Below are positions 1 through 9,034 of a stretch of DNA of 64,000 bases, piece after piece (position 1 is the stretch's first letter; every line of letters starts with the position of its first letter). The notes under the pieces are model-generated. The model was not told the origin of the DNA. It was given only the letters and a program-made list of their open reading frames with translations, and made no database searches. Origin of the DNA: DASTFP01 sp963744345 (lineage in GTDB: Bacteria > Verrucomicrobiota > Verrucomicrobiia > Chthoniobacterales > Terrimicrobiaceae); the NCBI GenBank assembly GCA_963744345.1, contig CAVUTD010000016.1, positions 1 through 64,000 of the forward strand, in the 5' to 3' direction. Both the position numbers and the translations under genes were made by a program.

Positions 1-377
1 AAAGAAAAGGTCTTAAGCGGAGGCACATCGGCAGGACGAATGGAACGTTCAGCGTTACGACAACCTGCGCGACTTGGGGGCTAAGATCTTGACGCGCTTG
101 CGACCTCCGGTTCAGCAGGGTTGGTCCCCAGATCGCATTGAGGATGGCGATGTTGCGGTGATCGACTCAACAAGGCCCGCGCTCCTTTCGTTCTTGGTTC
201 CTGCGGGCTTAGACTCTGCCAGACCCACCCTCGCAGCTGCAAAGAGCGCGGCTAGAGGTAGAGGGCGGCTTTGCAGATTGGATCTCATCTCGGAAGAAAG
301 AACCATCTGCAGATTGTTTTGCTGGGTCATTTGAAATCACCGTGACCAAAGTTGCTCATCGTGAAAGGATATTCCCC
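1..377. other. No supported gene
   Basis: An open frame runs on the plus strand from about 17 to 334 after a TAA at 14-16. Its first part (an acidic stretch EWNVQRYDNLRDLGAK) looks protein-like but the rest is Arg/Ala-rich and does not resemble a folded protein. It could be the tail of a decayed gene. I do not assign a product. Confidence 0.3.
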
Positions 378-695
378 ATGATCGACCCGCCGTTTCGGAG
401 TCCGTGCGATCGCGTGGGCGGGCTCTATCACTTCGGCCGGATGCTCGACAAAATCCGGTGTCATCTGCGCGTTGAGCTACCGGAGGAATATCGTCCGCAC
501 CTCGGGCTGAGTGTCGGACTGGACGGAATGCTCTGCGGCATGCTCGGGATCACCCACGATGATCTTATCGAACGGATGCGCAGCGGCGGGACTGACGAGG
601 AGGTTCTCGAGTGGTGCTACGCACGGGGTACCCGGCTGAATCGGGCGCAGGTGCATATCTGGAACGAATTCGCGCGGGAAACTCGGCTGGAATGA
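378..695 (+). CDS. DUF5069 domain-containing protein
   Basis: This encodes a short soluble protein of about 105 residues with no signal peptide or membrane segment. The N-terminal pattern (FRSPCDRVGGLYHFGRMLDKIR) and the following LPEEYRPHLG stretch match my memory of the DUF5069 family, which is common in Verrucomicrobiota and Planctomycetota and has no established function. The ATG at 378 is chosen over the upstream in-frame ATG at 342 because a GAAAGGAT ribosome-binding site lies just before it and because family members begin shortly before this motif. The reading frame is intact, unlike the genes that follow it. Family assignment is from recognition, not a search. Confidence 0.75.
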   Translation: MIDPPFRSPCDRVGGLYHFGRMLDKIRCHLRVELPEEYRPHLGLSVGLDGMLCGMLGITHDDLIERMRSGGTDEEVLEWCYARGTRLNRAQVHIWNEFARETRLE

Positions 696-1081
696 TCGCG
701 TTGCACAATTTCTTTCGAAAGTGAAAGCCGAGGATGGCACCGCCGCCTGAGCCACCGACCTCACGACGGCTTTCGACCTGATGGACTATCGCGAGGGCCG
801 CAGGCGACTGCCAAAAACGACGTGAGGCGCCTTGAACGGGCGTATAGCCGTGAAAGGATCCGCTTTGGTATCTCTTTCGCGGCTCGTTCGCTCGCTGGTA
901 CCATCGTTGGGTAAACCGCCAGGAGACGCATACGTGCTCGCGTTTTACCAGCGGCTTTCCCGAACTGTGTGCTCACGTGCAATTTCTCGCAAGCGCGAGT
1001 TCCGGATCATGCTGGGCGTATCACGGCTCGAAGTTGCAATGTTCGCGCTACTAACGGCCTACCCACGAGGCTACGTTTTCG
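696..1081. other. Intergenic, no supported gene
   Basis: This stretch holds only short frames with stops. Fragments such as the reading at about 770-900 look mildly protein-like, which would fit relics of genes that decayed along with the downstream pseudogene. I see no clear promoter, RNA or repeat. Confidence 0.3.
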
Positions 1082-1720
1082 TTGCCGAACGAGGCAGCCG
1101 TGACGACGAGATCGAGACTAACGTTCATCGCCTTGGTGGGGACCCTTGCCTATCTCGGACTCGCGTCCTCGGCTTTGGTGGTTCTTTACTTTCTTTTTCC
1201 CAGCCGGCCCTGACCGCCCTCGCGATCGCGACCTTCGTGATCTCTGGCATATCGGTCTTCAGTGGCGGTAACATGAGCCCTGGCGAACGCGAGGATCGAG
1301 CAAACCGCTGGGGTCATTGTCGTCTTCGCGTTGATCGGGCTGTTGTCCGCCTACCTGCCAGCCTACACAGACCGAACGGATTTCTTGACTTTCGATGGAG
1401 AGACCATTCGCTGGCTTGGCGTTGTCCTCTTTATCGTCGGTGGCGCGCCGCGACTCCGGCCAGTCTTTGTGCTCGGCCATCGGTTCAGCAGGTTGGTAGC
1501 GATCCAGTCGGGTCATACGCTCGTCACGAGTGGTGTCTAGGGTGTCATCCGCCACCCAAGCTATCTCGGATCGATCGTGCGAGTGATCTCGTGCGGCGTA
1601 GAACGTTTTCGCATCGCACCATCGGCAACGGTTCGCGCAAGGCGAGAGTTTTCCTGTGGAGAGTCAGACGCATTTTGCAGCCCTCGTGGAGTTCAAGATC
1701 CGACCGGTCGTTCGGGTTTC
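1082..1720 (+). pseudogene. Isoprenylcysteine carboxyl methyltransferase-like membrane protein (decayed)
   Basis: Three stretches in two frames assemble into one membrane methyltransferase of the ICMT/phospholipid methyltransferase type. Positions 1100-1210 give a first membrane helix. Positions 1200-1314 (another frame) give PALTALAIATFVISG and then the GGNMSPGEREDRANRW loop. Positions 1316-1592 return to the first frame with AYLPAYTDR, the WPVFVLG-like segment RPVFVLGHRFSRLVAIQ, and HTLVTSGV-stop-GVIRHPSYLG. The stop at about 1538 replaces the usual Tyr of the family motif SG-Y-R-x-IRHPSYLG. The C-terminal part after 1600 is barely recognisable. At least two frameshifts and one nonsense mutation make this a clear pseudogene. 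The ends are approximate. Confidence 0.7.
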
Positions 1721-2004
1721 ATGGCGGCACGGGCGACAGAGTTCCACGACATGAAGCGCAAGAACAACGGGAGCTCGGTGGCCGAGGCCAGATGCAAGGG
1801 CAGTGGTCGCAGAGGAGCGGCCGGTGCGGTTCGATGAGCGTGAGCAGCCAGCAAGTAGAGAAGGGAGACGCGCTGCCGGACGCTGACGCGCCTTTGTCGC
1901 CAGTGCGTGCGACCTGCGACGGGACATTCGTAACGTTCTTCGTTGATTGGGCAGCCTTTTCGCGCGACTTGGGTCAGAGTAAATGCGTGACTCTGGTTCC
2001 TTGA

Positions 2005-2114
2005 TTTGCGTCAAAAGAGTCGGCCGAATCTTCAAAGCGCTGGCAAAATGTCCTATCCGGCAGCCTGAAATCTGCCTAATTTGCGTCAGACAAGAACGCA
2101 AATCCATATATAAT
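2005..2114 (+). promoter_or_regulatory. Putative promoter and operator of the sugar ABC transporter
   Basis: A perfect -10-like TATAAT lies at 2109-2114. Just upstream, TTTGCGT (2080-2086) and ACGCAAA (2096-2102) form an inverted repeat with a 9-base spacer, and the half-site TTTGCGTCA occurs again at 2005-2013. This looks like a repressor operator overlapping a promoter, as is common for sugar transport operons. No good -35 at 17 bases is visible. The distance to the permease start at 2250 leaves a long leader that carries the duplicated segment at 2146. Confidence 0.35.
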
Positions 2115-2145
2115 GCCCCCTTGCAAAGGCAGAATCCATTCGCTG

Positions 2146-2182
2146 GCTTCTTCAACTGGAATGGCTATGGTTCGCCAGAAAA
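2146..2182 (+). repeat. 37-base direct repeat, copy 1 (non-coding side)
   Basis: This copy matches 2451-2487 at 36 of 37 positions, with a T/C difference at the 26th base. It lies in the leader of the ABC permease gene and duplicates part of that gene's own N-terminal coding sequence (FFNWNGYGSPE). Confidence 0.9.
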
Positions 2183-2249
2183 TCGGTCGCTTCCTTTTTA
2201 GATTGACATCGACTGGTGTTTTATGTTAACGCCTAATGCTTAGAAATTT

Positions 2250-3219
2250 ATGAGATTATCGGAGACTAAGCTAAGGACTTCGCTGCCGGAAACTGAGGAG
2301 CGGGTTACGCGCGCACGCCCGAATGTTTGGCGGCGGCTCCGGGATTTTTGGAAGTCGGGCCAACTAGCGACGTGCCTTATCTTCATTCCGCCTGCCTGCT
2401 GTTCTTTACGATCTTGGTCACCCTCCCCGTGCTGGAAGCAGGCTATTATAGCTTCTTCAACTGGAATGGCTATGGCTCGCCAGAAAAGTGGATCGGCTTG
2501 GCGAACTTACTCGCGCCCTCAAGGATCCGATTTTTCACCAGTCCCTTTTCAACAATGTGCTGGTCGTCCTGGTTTCCGTGGTACTCCAGGTGCCGCTGGC
2601 TCTTGCGCTGGCCTTATTAATCTCAGACCGCACCAGATCGAGCGTAATGTTTCGCGCCATCTACTTCCTCCCTTACATCCTGGGGGAAGTCGCGGCGGGC
2701 TTGATTTGGCGTTACATGTACGATGGCAATTACGGGGTTGTCGCGGTGATCTATAGCTGGTTCGGCCTGGAGGCGCCGCAAGTGCTGGCTGAGCGAGGGT
2801 GGGCGATGGCGGCGCTCTTAGCTGTCGTCATTTGGAAGTACTTCGGATTTCACATGGCGCTGTTCGTCGCGGGGCGGCAGGGGGTGTCTAATGACATCCT
2901 CGAGGCAGCTCAAATCGACGGAGCAAGTCGCTGGGCGTCGACAAGGTACGTGATCTTGCCCTTGATGCGGCCGGTCATCATTCTCTCCATATTCTTTAGC
3001 ATTCTCGGATCACTGCAGTTCTTCGACATGATCATTCCGCTGACTGATGGAGGACCCTCCAATTCGACTCACTCCGCGGTCTCATACCTGTATACTTTTG
3101 GAATCAAGCGCATGCGAGTTGGCTTCGGCAGCGCGGTGGGGGTGATCTTATTCATCATCTGCGTGCTTGTCATGGTGTTCTACAAACGCCTCTTCATGCG
3201 CGAATCGGAGGCGCGCTAA
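2250..3219 (+). pseudogene. Sugar ABC transporter permease (MalF/UgpA type), frameshifted
   Basis: Inner-membrane permease of a binding-protein-dependent sugar importer. Reading three frames in turn gives one continuous protein of about 320 residues. It has a charged N-terminus from 2250, then IFIPPA, then (after a missing base near 2397) LFFTILVTLPVLEAGYYSFFNW, then (after a missing base near 2500) TRALKDPIFHQSLFNN and an intact remainder to 3219. The remainder holds five or so membrane helices and the EAA loop (DILEAAQIDGASRWASTRYVILPLMRP), which contacts the ATPase. If the two indels are real, only an N-terminally truncated 243-residue product from 2488 could be made. The gene is followed after 3 bases by the second permease. 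Confidence 0.8.
2451..2487 (+). repeat. 37-base direct repeat, copy 2 (inside permease coding region)
   Basis: This is the coding copy of the repeat, part of the first periplasmic loop of the permease. The distance between the starts of the two copies is 305 bases. Confidence 0.9.
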
Positions 3220-3222
3220 GTT

Positions 3223-4053
3223 ATGGACGATCGTGGAAGCCTTTTTCGCTACTATCGGCTGCTAATTCTATTTCTCGTTGCCGGGCCGACGCTGTTGCCG
3301 CTGTGGGCCACCCTCATCGGGGGATTTAAGACGACGGGCGATTTGCGCACCAACGCCTTCGGATTGCCGCGCGAGTGGATCATCGATAACTACGTTTCGA
3401 TCGCCACGAGTGCACGCTTCTGGCAAATGCTTGGAAACTCACTCTTTATAGCGCTTGTGAGCACCTTTCTGACTCTTGTGGTGAGTTCGATGGTGGCGTT
3501 TACGTTGTCTCACATGCGTTTTGCGGGACGTAAATTCATCGGCAATTACCTGGCGCTTGGGTTGACCTTTCCCTTTGCCACGGCGGTATTGCCGGTGTTC
3601 ATTCGCGTGCGCGACATGGGGCTGCTCGACACCTATTGGGGTGTCATTTTGCCGCAGGTGGCCTTCAATCTCGGATTCGCAGTGGTCCTCTTACATGGCT
3701 TTTTTTCGCAGTTGCCCAAAGACCTCCTTGAGTCGGCCGTCGTCGACGGCTGCAGTTATACACGTTTTTTTTGGCAGATTGTCCTCCCGCTGTCTCGGCC
3801 GGTTCTCGCCACGGTGGGGGTATTGGCTTTGGTAGGCAGCTGGAACGCCTTCTTATTGCCGCTCGTCATGATTAATAGCGAATGGCTGTACCCTTGGCCC
3901 TTGGGTATCATGCAGTATCAAGGCCAGTATGGGACCGATTGGGGCAAAGTCCTGGCCTATATAAGTCTGACGCTGGCGCCGGCCATTGTCTTTTACCTCC
4001 TGGCCCAAAAGCACATCATCGCGGGCCTCACTTCGGGGGCGGTCAAAGGATGA
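3223..4053 (+). CDS. Sugar ABC transporter permease (MalG/UgpE type)
   Basis: This is the second inner-membrane permease of the sugar importer, 276 residues with about six hydrophobic helices. The EAA loop is visible as LLESAVVDGCSYTRFFWQI followed by VLPLSRPVLA, the standard docking site for the ATPase. The C-terminus ends in the usual AGLTSGAVKG form. The gene starts 3 bases after the first permease and clearly belongs to the same operon. The binding-protein gene follows. No ATPase gene lies nearby, so the transporter would need a shared MsiK/UgpC-type ATPase encoded elsewhere. The frame is intact even though its partner permease is broken, so decay may be recent. Confidence 0.9.
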   Translation: MDDRGSLFRYYRLLILFLVAGPTLLPLWATLIGGFKTTGDLRTNAFGLPREWIIDNYVSIATSARFWQMLGNSLFIALVSTFLTLVVSSMVAFTLSHMRFAGRKFIGNYLALGLTFPFATAVLPVFIRVRDMGLLDTYWGVILPQVAFNLGFAVVLLHGFFSQLPKDLLESAVVDGCSYTRFFWQIVLPLSRPVLATVGVLALVGSWNAFLLPLVMINSEWLYPWPLGIMQYQGQYGTDWGKVLAYISLTLAPAIVFYLLAQKHIIAGLTSGAVKG

Positions 4054-4287
4054 GGTGCTCGCGAGACTCTCAGAGTGAGTAACTCTCGACGAAATATCCC
4101 CTCGAAAAACAACGATACTCCACCGGGAATTAATGTGCCGAAGCGGAAAATTCTGTTCGGCAGACGAAAAGGTCAATGGTGGCTTTGCGGTCTTGTCAAC
4201 TAAGCCCCATAAGCCTATCGTAGAACGTTGACTGGATTTTTGATCCCCGAAACACCATCGCTCCCCATTAATAACCGAATTAACCTC

Positions 4288-5553
4288 ATGAAAGTCTTGT
4301 CATCTCTCATATGCATCCTTTTGGGCATGCTCAGTTCGGCAGCCCAAGCCGAAACCGTCGTCAGAATCCTTCACCTGCAATCGAGTCCTAAGATCCTCGC
4401 TATCTGGGAGGAGGCTGCCAAAAAATACGAAAGCGCCAATCCCGGCGTGGACGTGCAGTTCAACTATTTAGAGAACGAGGCCTTCAAGGCCAAGCTGCCG
4501 ACGCTGCTTCAATCCAAGGATCGCCCGAGCGCGTTCCATAGTTGGGGCGGCGGAGTGATGTACGAACAGGTCGGCTCCGGCATCTGCAAAGACATTACGA
4601 ACGAGCTTAGCGGGGGAGGATTTAACGAAACTTTTTATCCTGCGACCGCCCAAAACTTCGTCGTTGACGACAAGGCCTACGGAGTGCCCAACAACCTCGC
4701 ACCAATGGTCTTTTGGTATAACAAGGAGTTGTGCCAAAAGGCTGGAGTCGATCCGACGCAGATCAAACAATGGGAGGACTTCCTGGAGGCCGTCAAAAAG
4801 ATCAAGGCGGCGGGCATCACGCCGATAGCGGCGGGTGGCAAGGATAAGTGGCCCCTTCATTTTTACCCCGCCCTTCTCATGATGCGCATCCTCGGCAAGG
4901 ACGGCTTGCAAGCAGCTTATGAGGACAAGGACGGCGGCTTTGCGAATCCAAACGTTCTCAAGGCGTTTCAGTTCTACAAAGAACTCGCTGCCCTCGAGCC
5001 ATTTCAGAAAGGCTATCTCTCTAACACCTATCCGGAAGCGGCGGGCGTGTTTCACGACGGGCAGGCGGCCTTCCACCTGATGGGGACGTGGGATTTAGTC
5101 GAGGGTAGGAATAATGCCGCCGACAAGAAGGGGATTCCTAACGAAAAGTTAGGATGGTTCTTCTTCCCTGAAGTCAAAGATGGCAAGGGCAAAGCCAATG
5201 ACATTTTCGCGAGTCTTGATGGTTGGTTGGTATCTAAGCAGGCCCCGAAAGAGACCGTGGATTTTATGAGGGTGTGGCTCGGAAAAGAGACGCAGACCAA
5301 ATTGGCCGAGGAAGGCCTCTTCATCCCCGCCGTCGAAGGGACGGCTGAAGTAATCAAGGATCCGTTCCTTAAGGCGATTGCCGCGGAAATCGGCCAATCA
5401 CAATGGATCGGAATCGCCATTGACCAACTTCTTGGACCTGACACCGGCCGGGTGTTTAATGACGTGAGCGCAGATATCGCCGCGGGCAACATGACGCCCG
5501 AAAAAGGCGTGGAGACCATCGAGAGCTCCTGGCAACAAAATAAGATGGACTAG
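4288..5553 (+). CDS. Extracellular sugar-binding protein of ABC transporter
   Basis: Periplasmic solute-binding protein, family 1 (MalE/UgpB-like), about 421 residues. A signal peptide starts at the ATG at 4288 (MKVLSSLICILLGMLSSAAQA, cleavage after AQA). A TTG start at 4228 would add an unlikely 20-residue extension. The mature part has the fold's typical features: VDVQFNYLENEAFKAKLPT, SWGGGVMYEQ and the hinge-region DGWLVSKQAPKE. The order permease-permease-binding protein is the reverse of the usual one. The stop codon TAG at 5551-5553 is shared with the left end of an inserted IS5 element, and the protein is still full length. The substrate is not deducible; an alpha-glucoside or other oligosaccharide is plausible. 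Confidence 0.9.
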   Translation: MKVLSSLICILLGMLSSAAQAETVVRILHLQSSPKILAIWEEAAKKYESANPGVDVQFNYLENEAFKAKLPTLLQSKDRPSAFHSWGGGVMYEQVGSGICKDITNELSGGGFNETFYPATAQNFVVDDKAYGVPNNLAPMVFWYNKELCQKAGVDPTQIKQWEDFLEAVKKIKAAGITPIAAGGKDKWPLHFYPALLMMRILGKDGLQAAYEDKDGGFANPNVLKAFQFYKELAALEPFQKGYLSNTYPEAAGVFHDGQAAFHLMGTWDLVEGRNNAADKKGIPNEKLGWFFFPEVKDGKGKANDIFASLDGWLVSKQAPKETVDFMRVWLGKETQTKLAEEGLFIPAVEGTAEVIKDPFLKAIAAEIGQSQWIGIAIDQLLGPDTGRVFNDVSADIAAGNMTPEKGVETIESSWQQNKMD

Positions 5554-6415
5554 GTTGTGTTCACGAATTTCGAGATGTACCCTTTTTAGCGAGGCTGATT
5601 TAAGCTTGGGATGGCGATAGAATATCCTCGTGTAATGATCAGCGATCGTGTTTGGGAGCAGCTCAAGGCAGCCTTAGAAGAGGCCAAGCATTCGCGTGCG
5701 GGAGCACCTGCCGAAATGAGTGATCGCGATTTTCTGGAAGCTGTCTTGTATTTGAATCGTGTGGGCTGCCCGTGGCGGGATTTACCAGCGGAGTTGGGCT
5801 ACTGGCATGCAGTCTACATGCGATTTCGACGCTGGGAAGAGCGGGGAGTATGGCGGCGGCTTTGGCAGCGGCTTCAGTGCGAATGCTTCGCCCAAGCCCG
5901 TCATCTGTTGAGGGACTCCACAACGGTGCGAGCCCACCAGCACGCGGCAGGAGCACCAAAAAAAACGGCGGCGACCAGGCTTTGGGGTGCTCTCGTGGAG
6001 GACTGAGCACGAAAATCCACGCGGCGACTATTGACGAAAACTGCAGCGTTGCCCTCCATCTCACTGCCGGGCATGCCCACGACGGCCGCCAGTTTGAATC
6101 TCTCTATGAGAGCTTGGATCCCGACAACGTGCTCGAATCGGCCACGATGGACAAAGGCTATGATGCCGACCGCATTCGTGAGCGCTTGAGTTACACGGAG
6201 TGCAGGCGGTGATACCACCGATCCCAACCCGCGCCCGCAAACTCCCTTACGATCACGCCCGCTATCGTGAGCGCAACCGTATCGAACGCTTTTTTTAACA
6301 AAGTGAAACACTTCAGGCGCATTGCCACACGCTATGACAAACTCGCGAAAACCTTCTTCGCCGCTCTCTGCATCGTCTCAGCTTTCATCTTGATCAGGAA
6401 TTCGTGAACAGAACC
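5553..6415 (+). mobile_element. IS5-family insertion sequence (IS427-like), 863 bp
   Basis: Terminal inverted repeats are visible: GGTTGTGTTCACGAATT at 5553-5569 and its complement at 6399-6415, with one mismatch (G/C at the fifth base). Both ends are flanked by TA within CTAG (TA at 5551-5552 and 6416-6417), as expected for the IS427 group, which duplicates TA. The single gene inside uses an A8 frameshift site. The element interrupts the stop codon of the sugar-binding protein but regenerates it. Confidence 0.9.
5611..6407 (+). pseudogene. IS5-family transposase (two-frame, with additional decay)
   Basis: DDE transposase that would cut and join the IS ends. The first frame (5611-5960) gives the DUF4096-type N-terminal domain with CPWRDLPAELGYWHAVYMRFRRW and DSTTVRAHQHAAG (first catalytic Asp). 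An A8 run at 5958-5965 moves reading to the second frame, a known programmed frameshift in this group, giving GLSTKIHAA, the LTAGHAHDGRQFESL segment and DKGYDADRIRE (second Asp). Two further indels have no family precedent: a missing base near 6197 and an extra T in the T7 run near 6293. Without them the frame would continue through RYRERNRIERFFNKVKHFRRIATRYDK (catalytic Glu in RIE) to TGA at 6405. The copy is probably inactive. Confidence 0.85.
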
Positions 6416-7179
6416 TAGTCTGCTCCAAAGGAAAGCGGCTCATCCGCTTTTCCAAGTCATGATACGAGAGCCTGCGGGCGATTACTAATCGGTCAGTCTC
6501 TCCATGAGGCGGCACGGCAGCGCTCGTTAATCGTTGCCGAGGTTTTTTTGCTAATAGTTTGGCACAAGTTTGATGAACGGTGGCAAACACGTTCGTCACC
6601 TTGGCTGATACCGGGTTGCCAGGCAGATTACTTAGCTAACCATCGAACCTCCACAATCTCAGTTTCGCCTTCGAGCGAAGCTGGGAATCAGAAAGCGCAG
6701 ATGCGAGTGCTGTAATTCTCCGTGCTCGAGAGAACGCAAGATCAGTTCCGTTGGGTCCAACCTCCCGATAGCTTTACCAGAGGGGCCGTTCTCAAGCCAC
6801 AGAATTCGGCTAGCGAACGGGCGAGGCTTTGTGCTTTGTCTTCGTTCGTTAGGCGTCGTTTTGCACAAGATTCCGGGCTACGCCTCAATTGTTGTTCAAA
6901 AGACCGCAAGAAGACAGAGCCATAGCGTACAATCAGTAGGGTGAATCCGATGGTGTATCCGCTTCTTGTGGCGGCTGTCGCGCCGTGGGTTTATTGCTTT
7001 TGGCAATTGCTCAAATTCTTAAATACGTTGTAAGAAGTTCGTTGGTTTTATTGCAACAGCGATTCATCAAATGGGCCGAATTTGCTTAGACTTTTTCATC
7101 AGCTTTCTTTAAAATTGTCATGTGTAACTAATTTGCTTGATCGCAGAGTGGGATTTAGTTCTATGGATCTTAATAGTTA
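6416..7179. other. Long intergenic region with one possible micropeptide
   Basis: About 760 bases carry no convincing long gene. The only item of note is 6950-7033: a 27-residue hydrophobic open frame (starts MVYPLLVAAVAP, one membrane helix) preceded by AGGGTGA seven bases upstream. It could be a small membrane peptide or the remnant of an envelope gene. The region just before the sugar transferase is AT-rich and could hold its promoter. Confidence 0.3.
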
Positions 7180-8610
7180 ATGCTGTTCCATCGCGTACGA
7201 GGGTTGTGGAGTACCTATCACGGCGTGCTCGCGGTGATTCTAACGGTGGTCTTCTGGAGCTACCTGATGGTGATGGTGTCGATCTTCCCAGACTTGGGGA
7301 GCCGGGATTTGCAACGCTTTGTCTTGTACAATCTGGCGGGGGTCATCGGGGTGATCATCGCCGCGATTCGCGGCCGGAGGGCAACCGCGACGCTGTTAGC
7401 CGGAGGTTTCGTCGAGTGTCACAGGCTGGCCCTGAAGCAAACGGTCTACGTGGGTGTGACCATCCTGATCGTGCTGTTGGCGGTCATGGATCCGATGGTA
7501 TTGCGGACGCTGAAATTCTCGCTCCTGTTCGGCTTCTTGTTGGTGCTTTATGGTGTCTTTTTGCTCTGCCATCTTGTTCTGCCGAAGACGTTGGCGCACC
7601 AGCTTTTCGCCTCGGAAGAACACGAGCAAAGAACGCTGCTGATTGGTCCCGTGGACAAGGCGCGGGAGATGGCGAAATGGATCGAGGAGACCGCCGCTTT
7701 TGGCTTTGGGATGCGCGGTTCGGTCACCGATGAGGAAGGGGAGGAATCACGGATCTTGCATGTGACCCGCATCTCCGAGGTCGCGATGCTCGAGCGCATT
7801 ATCAGGGACGAAGGGATCAAGCAGATCCTCCTGCTGGAAATTCCCCTTGATCCCGAAGGGCTTAGTCTCGTCGTCAACGTCGCGAATAGGGCAGGGGTGC
7901 GCCTGCTTATTGCAGCTAACCTTAACGAGACTTGCGGGCGCAATGTCGCACTCTTCAATCTGCATAATCAAACATTCATAGCACTTAGGGATGAACCACT
8001 CGAAGATCCCCTGAGTCGAGTCCTCAAACGAACCGTGGATCTCGTCTTTAGTATTCCCGTCGTGATCTTCGTCCTGCCTCCGCTATGTCTGGTGGTGAGA
8101 ATCTTTCAGGCGATCCAATCTCCCGGTCCGCTGTTCCAGAGACAGACTTGCTCCGGTGCCGGGAAGCGTCCGTTTCGCAGTTTCAAATTTCGGATCATGC
8201 GGGTCGATCACGGCGAGGCTGCTTCAAGGCCGGCGCAGGCAGATGACCTGCGCATTTATCCGATGGGGCGCATCTTACGACAGACGGGTCTTGATCAAAT
8301 ACCGCAATTTCTCAATGTGTTCTTCGATCATATGAGCGTTGTGGGTCCGCAGCCTTATCCGGTCATGCACAATCGAAAATTCAGCGAGATCATGGATGAG
8401 TATCATGTTCGCACCTTCGTTAAGCCCGGGATTACTGGTCTCGCGCAAACGCAAGGATTTCGGGGCGAAGCCAAAGATCAAGAAGACGTCATCCAACGAT
8501 CAAAGCTCGACATCGAATACATCGAGAACTGGTCGCTTCCGCTCGATTTTTTGATCATCTTCAAAGCGCTGATTCAACTCTTCAGGCCTCCTCCCACGCT
8601 CGCGAGCTGA
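7180..8610 (+). CDS. Exopolysaccharide polyprenyl glycosylphosphotransferase
   Basis: Membrane enzyme of the WbaP/WcaJ type that transfers a sugar-1-phosphate to undecaprenyl phosphate and starts assembly of an exopolysaccharide repeat unit. It is 476 residues long. Four to five N-terminal membrane helices (residues about 15-130) are followed by a soluble CoA-binding-like domain (TLLIGPVDKARE). A further helix near residue 290 leads into the catalytic bacterial sugar transferase domain with KRTVDLVFS, SPGPLFQRQ, FRSFKFRIM, RQTGLDQIPQFLNVF, MSVVGPQPYP, KPGITGLAQ and the C-terminal LDIEYIENWSL. Family members usually have TSLDELPQ and VGPRP; here the residues are TGLDQIPQ and VGPQP, small departures near the active site. 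It stands alone, with no glycosyltransferase cluster beside it. Confidence 0.9.
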   Translation: MLFHRVRGLWSTYHGVLAVILTVVFWSYLMVMVSIFPDLGSRDLQRFVLYNLAGVIGVIIAAIRGRRATATLLAGGFVECHRLALKQTVYVGVTILIVLLAVMDPMVLRTLKFSLLFGFLLVLYGVFLLCHLVLPKTLAHQLFASEEHEQRTLLIGPVDKAREMAKWIEETAAFGFGMRGSVTDEEGEESRILHVTRISEVAMLERIIRDEGIKQILLLEIPLDPEGLSLVVNVANRAGVRLLIAANLNETCGRNVALFNLHNQTFIALRDEPLEDPLSRVLKRTVDLVFSIPVVIFVLPPLCLVVRIFQAIQSPGPLFQRQTCSGAGKRPFRSFKFRIMRVDHGEAASRPAQADDLRIYPMGRILRQTGLDQIPQFLNVFFDHMSVVGPQPYPVMHNRKFSEIMDEYHVRTFVKPGITGLAQTQGFRGEAKDQEDVIQRSKLDIEYIENWSLPLDFLIIFKALIQLFRPPPTLAS

Positions 8611-8881
8611 CGAATGGGCGGTGACCAGAGTCAATGCTGCAGCTCCGCTTCCAACGGTCGATCCCCTTCCTCCAAACAGTAGAGATTGCTGGATCGAGAC
8701 AAACTGTTCTTGGCAGATATTCGCTCTTGCTCAATGAGAGAGCAGAGTGCAGCGAATCTTTCTCCAATGGAAGCAAATTGCCCGATCGGTCGCGACAGCA
8801 GGTAGAAAGAACAGAAGTAGCCCGGCGATTTCTCACTTTTTTTTCTGGGCTAGGCGCTGTTGGGTACTGTAACATTCGCTC
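8611..8881. other. Intergenic, nothing recognised
   Basis: I see no gene or RNA here. Short open frames on both strands overlap each other and lack ribosome-binding sites. Confidence 0.4.
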
Positions 8882-9034
8882 ATGAGTTTATCCTCTGTCA
8901 CCCTCTCCCTGGTTGTCTCTTTGCTAATCGTTGGATGCGCCACCAAGGAACCGCCGCCAACTCCAGCTGAGACCCAACTCGAAAAGAAGGATCAACGCGA
9001 GTACAACAAAGAGGTAGACAGTCGCATTCAGTAG
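8882..9034 (+). CDS. Small lipoprotein, 50 residues
   Basis: A short open frame from the ATG at 8882 encodes a lipoprotein. The N-terminus (MSLSSVTLSLVVSLLIVGC) is a type II signal peptide with lipobox LIVGC, giving Cys at residue 19. The mature part is only about 32 residues: a Pro-rich spacer (KEPPPTPAETQ) and a charged helix (LEKKDQREYNKEVDSRIQ). This resembles entericidin-like or Lpp-like tether peptides in size, but I do not recognise a family. It lies between the sugar transferase and tRNA-Leu. No strong ribosome-binding site is visible. Confidence 0.6.
   Translation: MSLSSVTLSLVVSLLIVGCATKEPPPTPAETQLEKKDQREYNKEVDSRIQ

Noticed and set aside
832..2004. 390-residue plus-strand open frame
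   Set aside because: Only the part at 1200-1314 is protein-like and belongs to a decayed ICMT-type gene; the rest is Arg/Ser-rich out-of-frame sequence.
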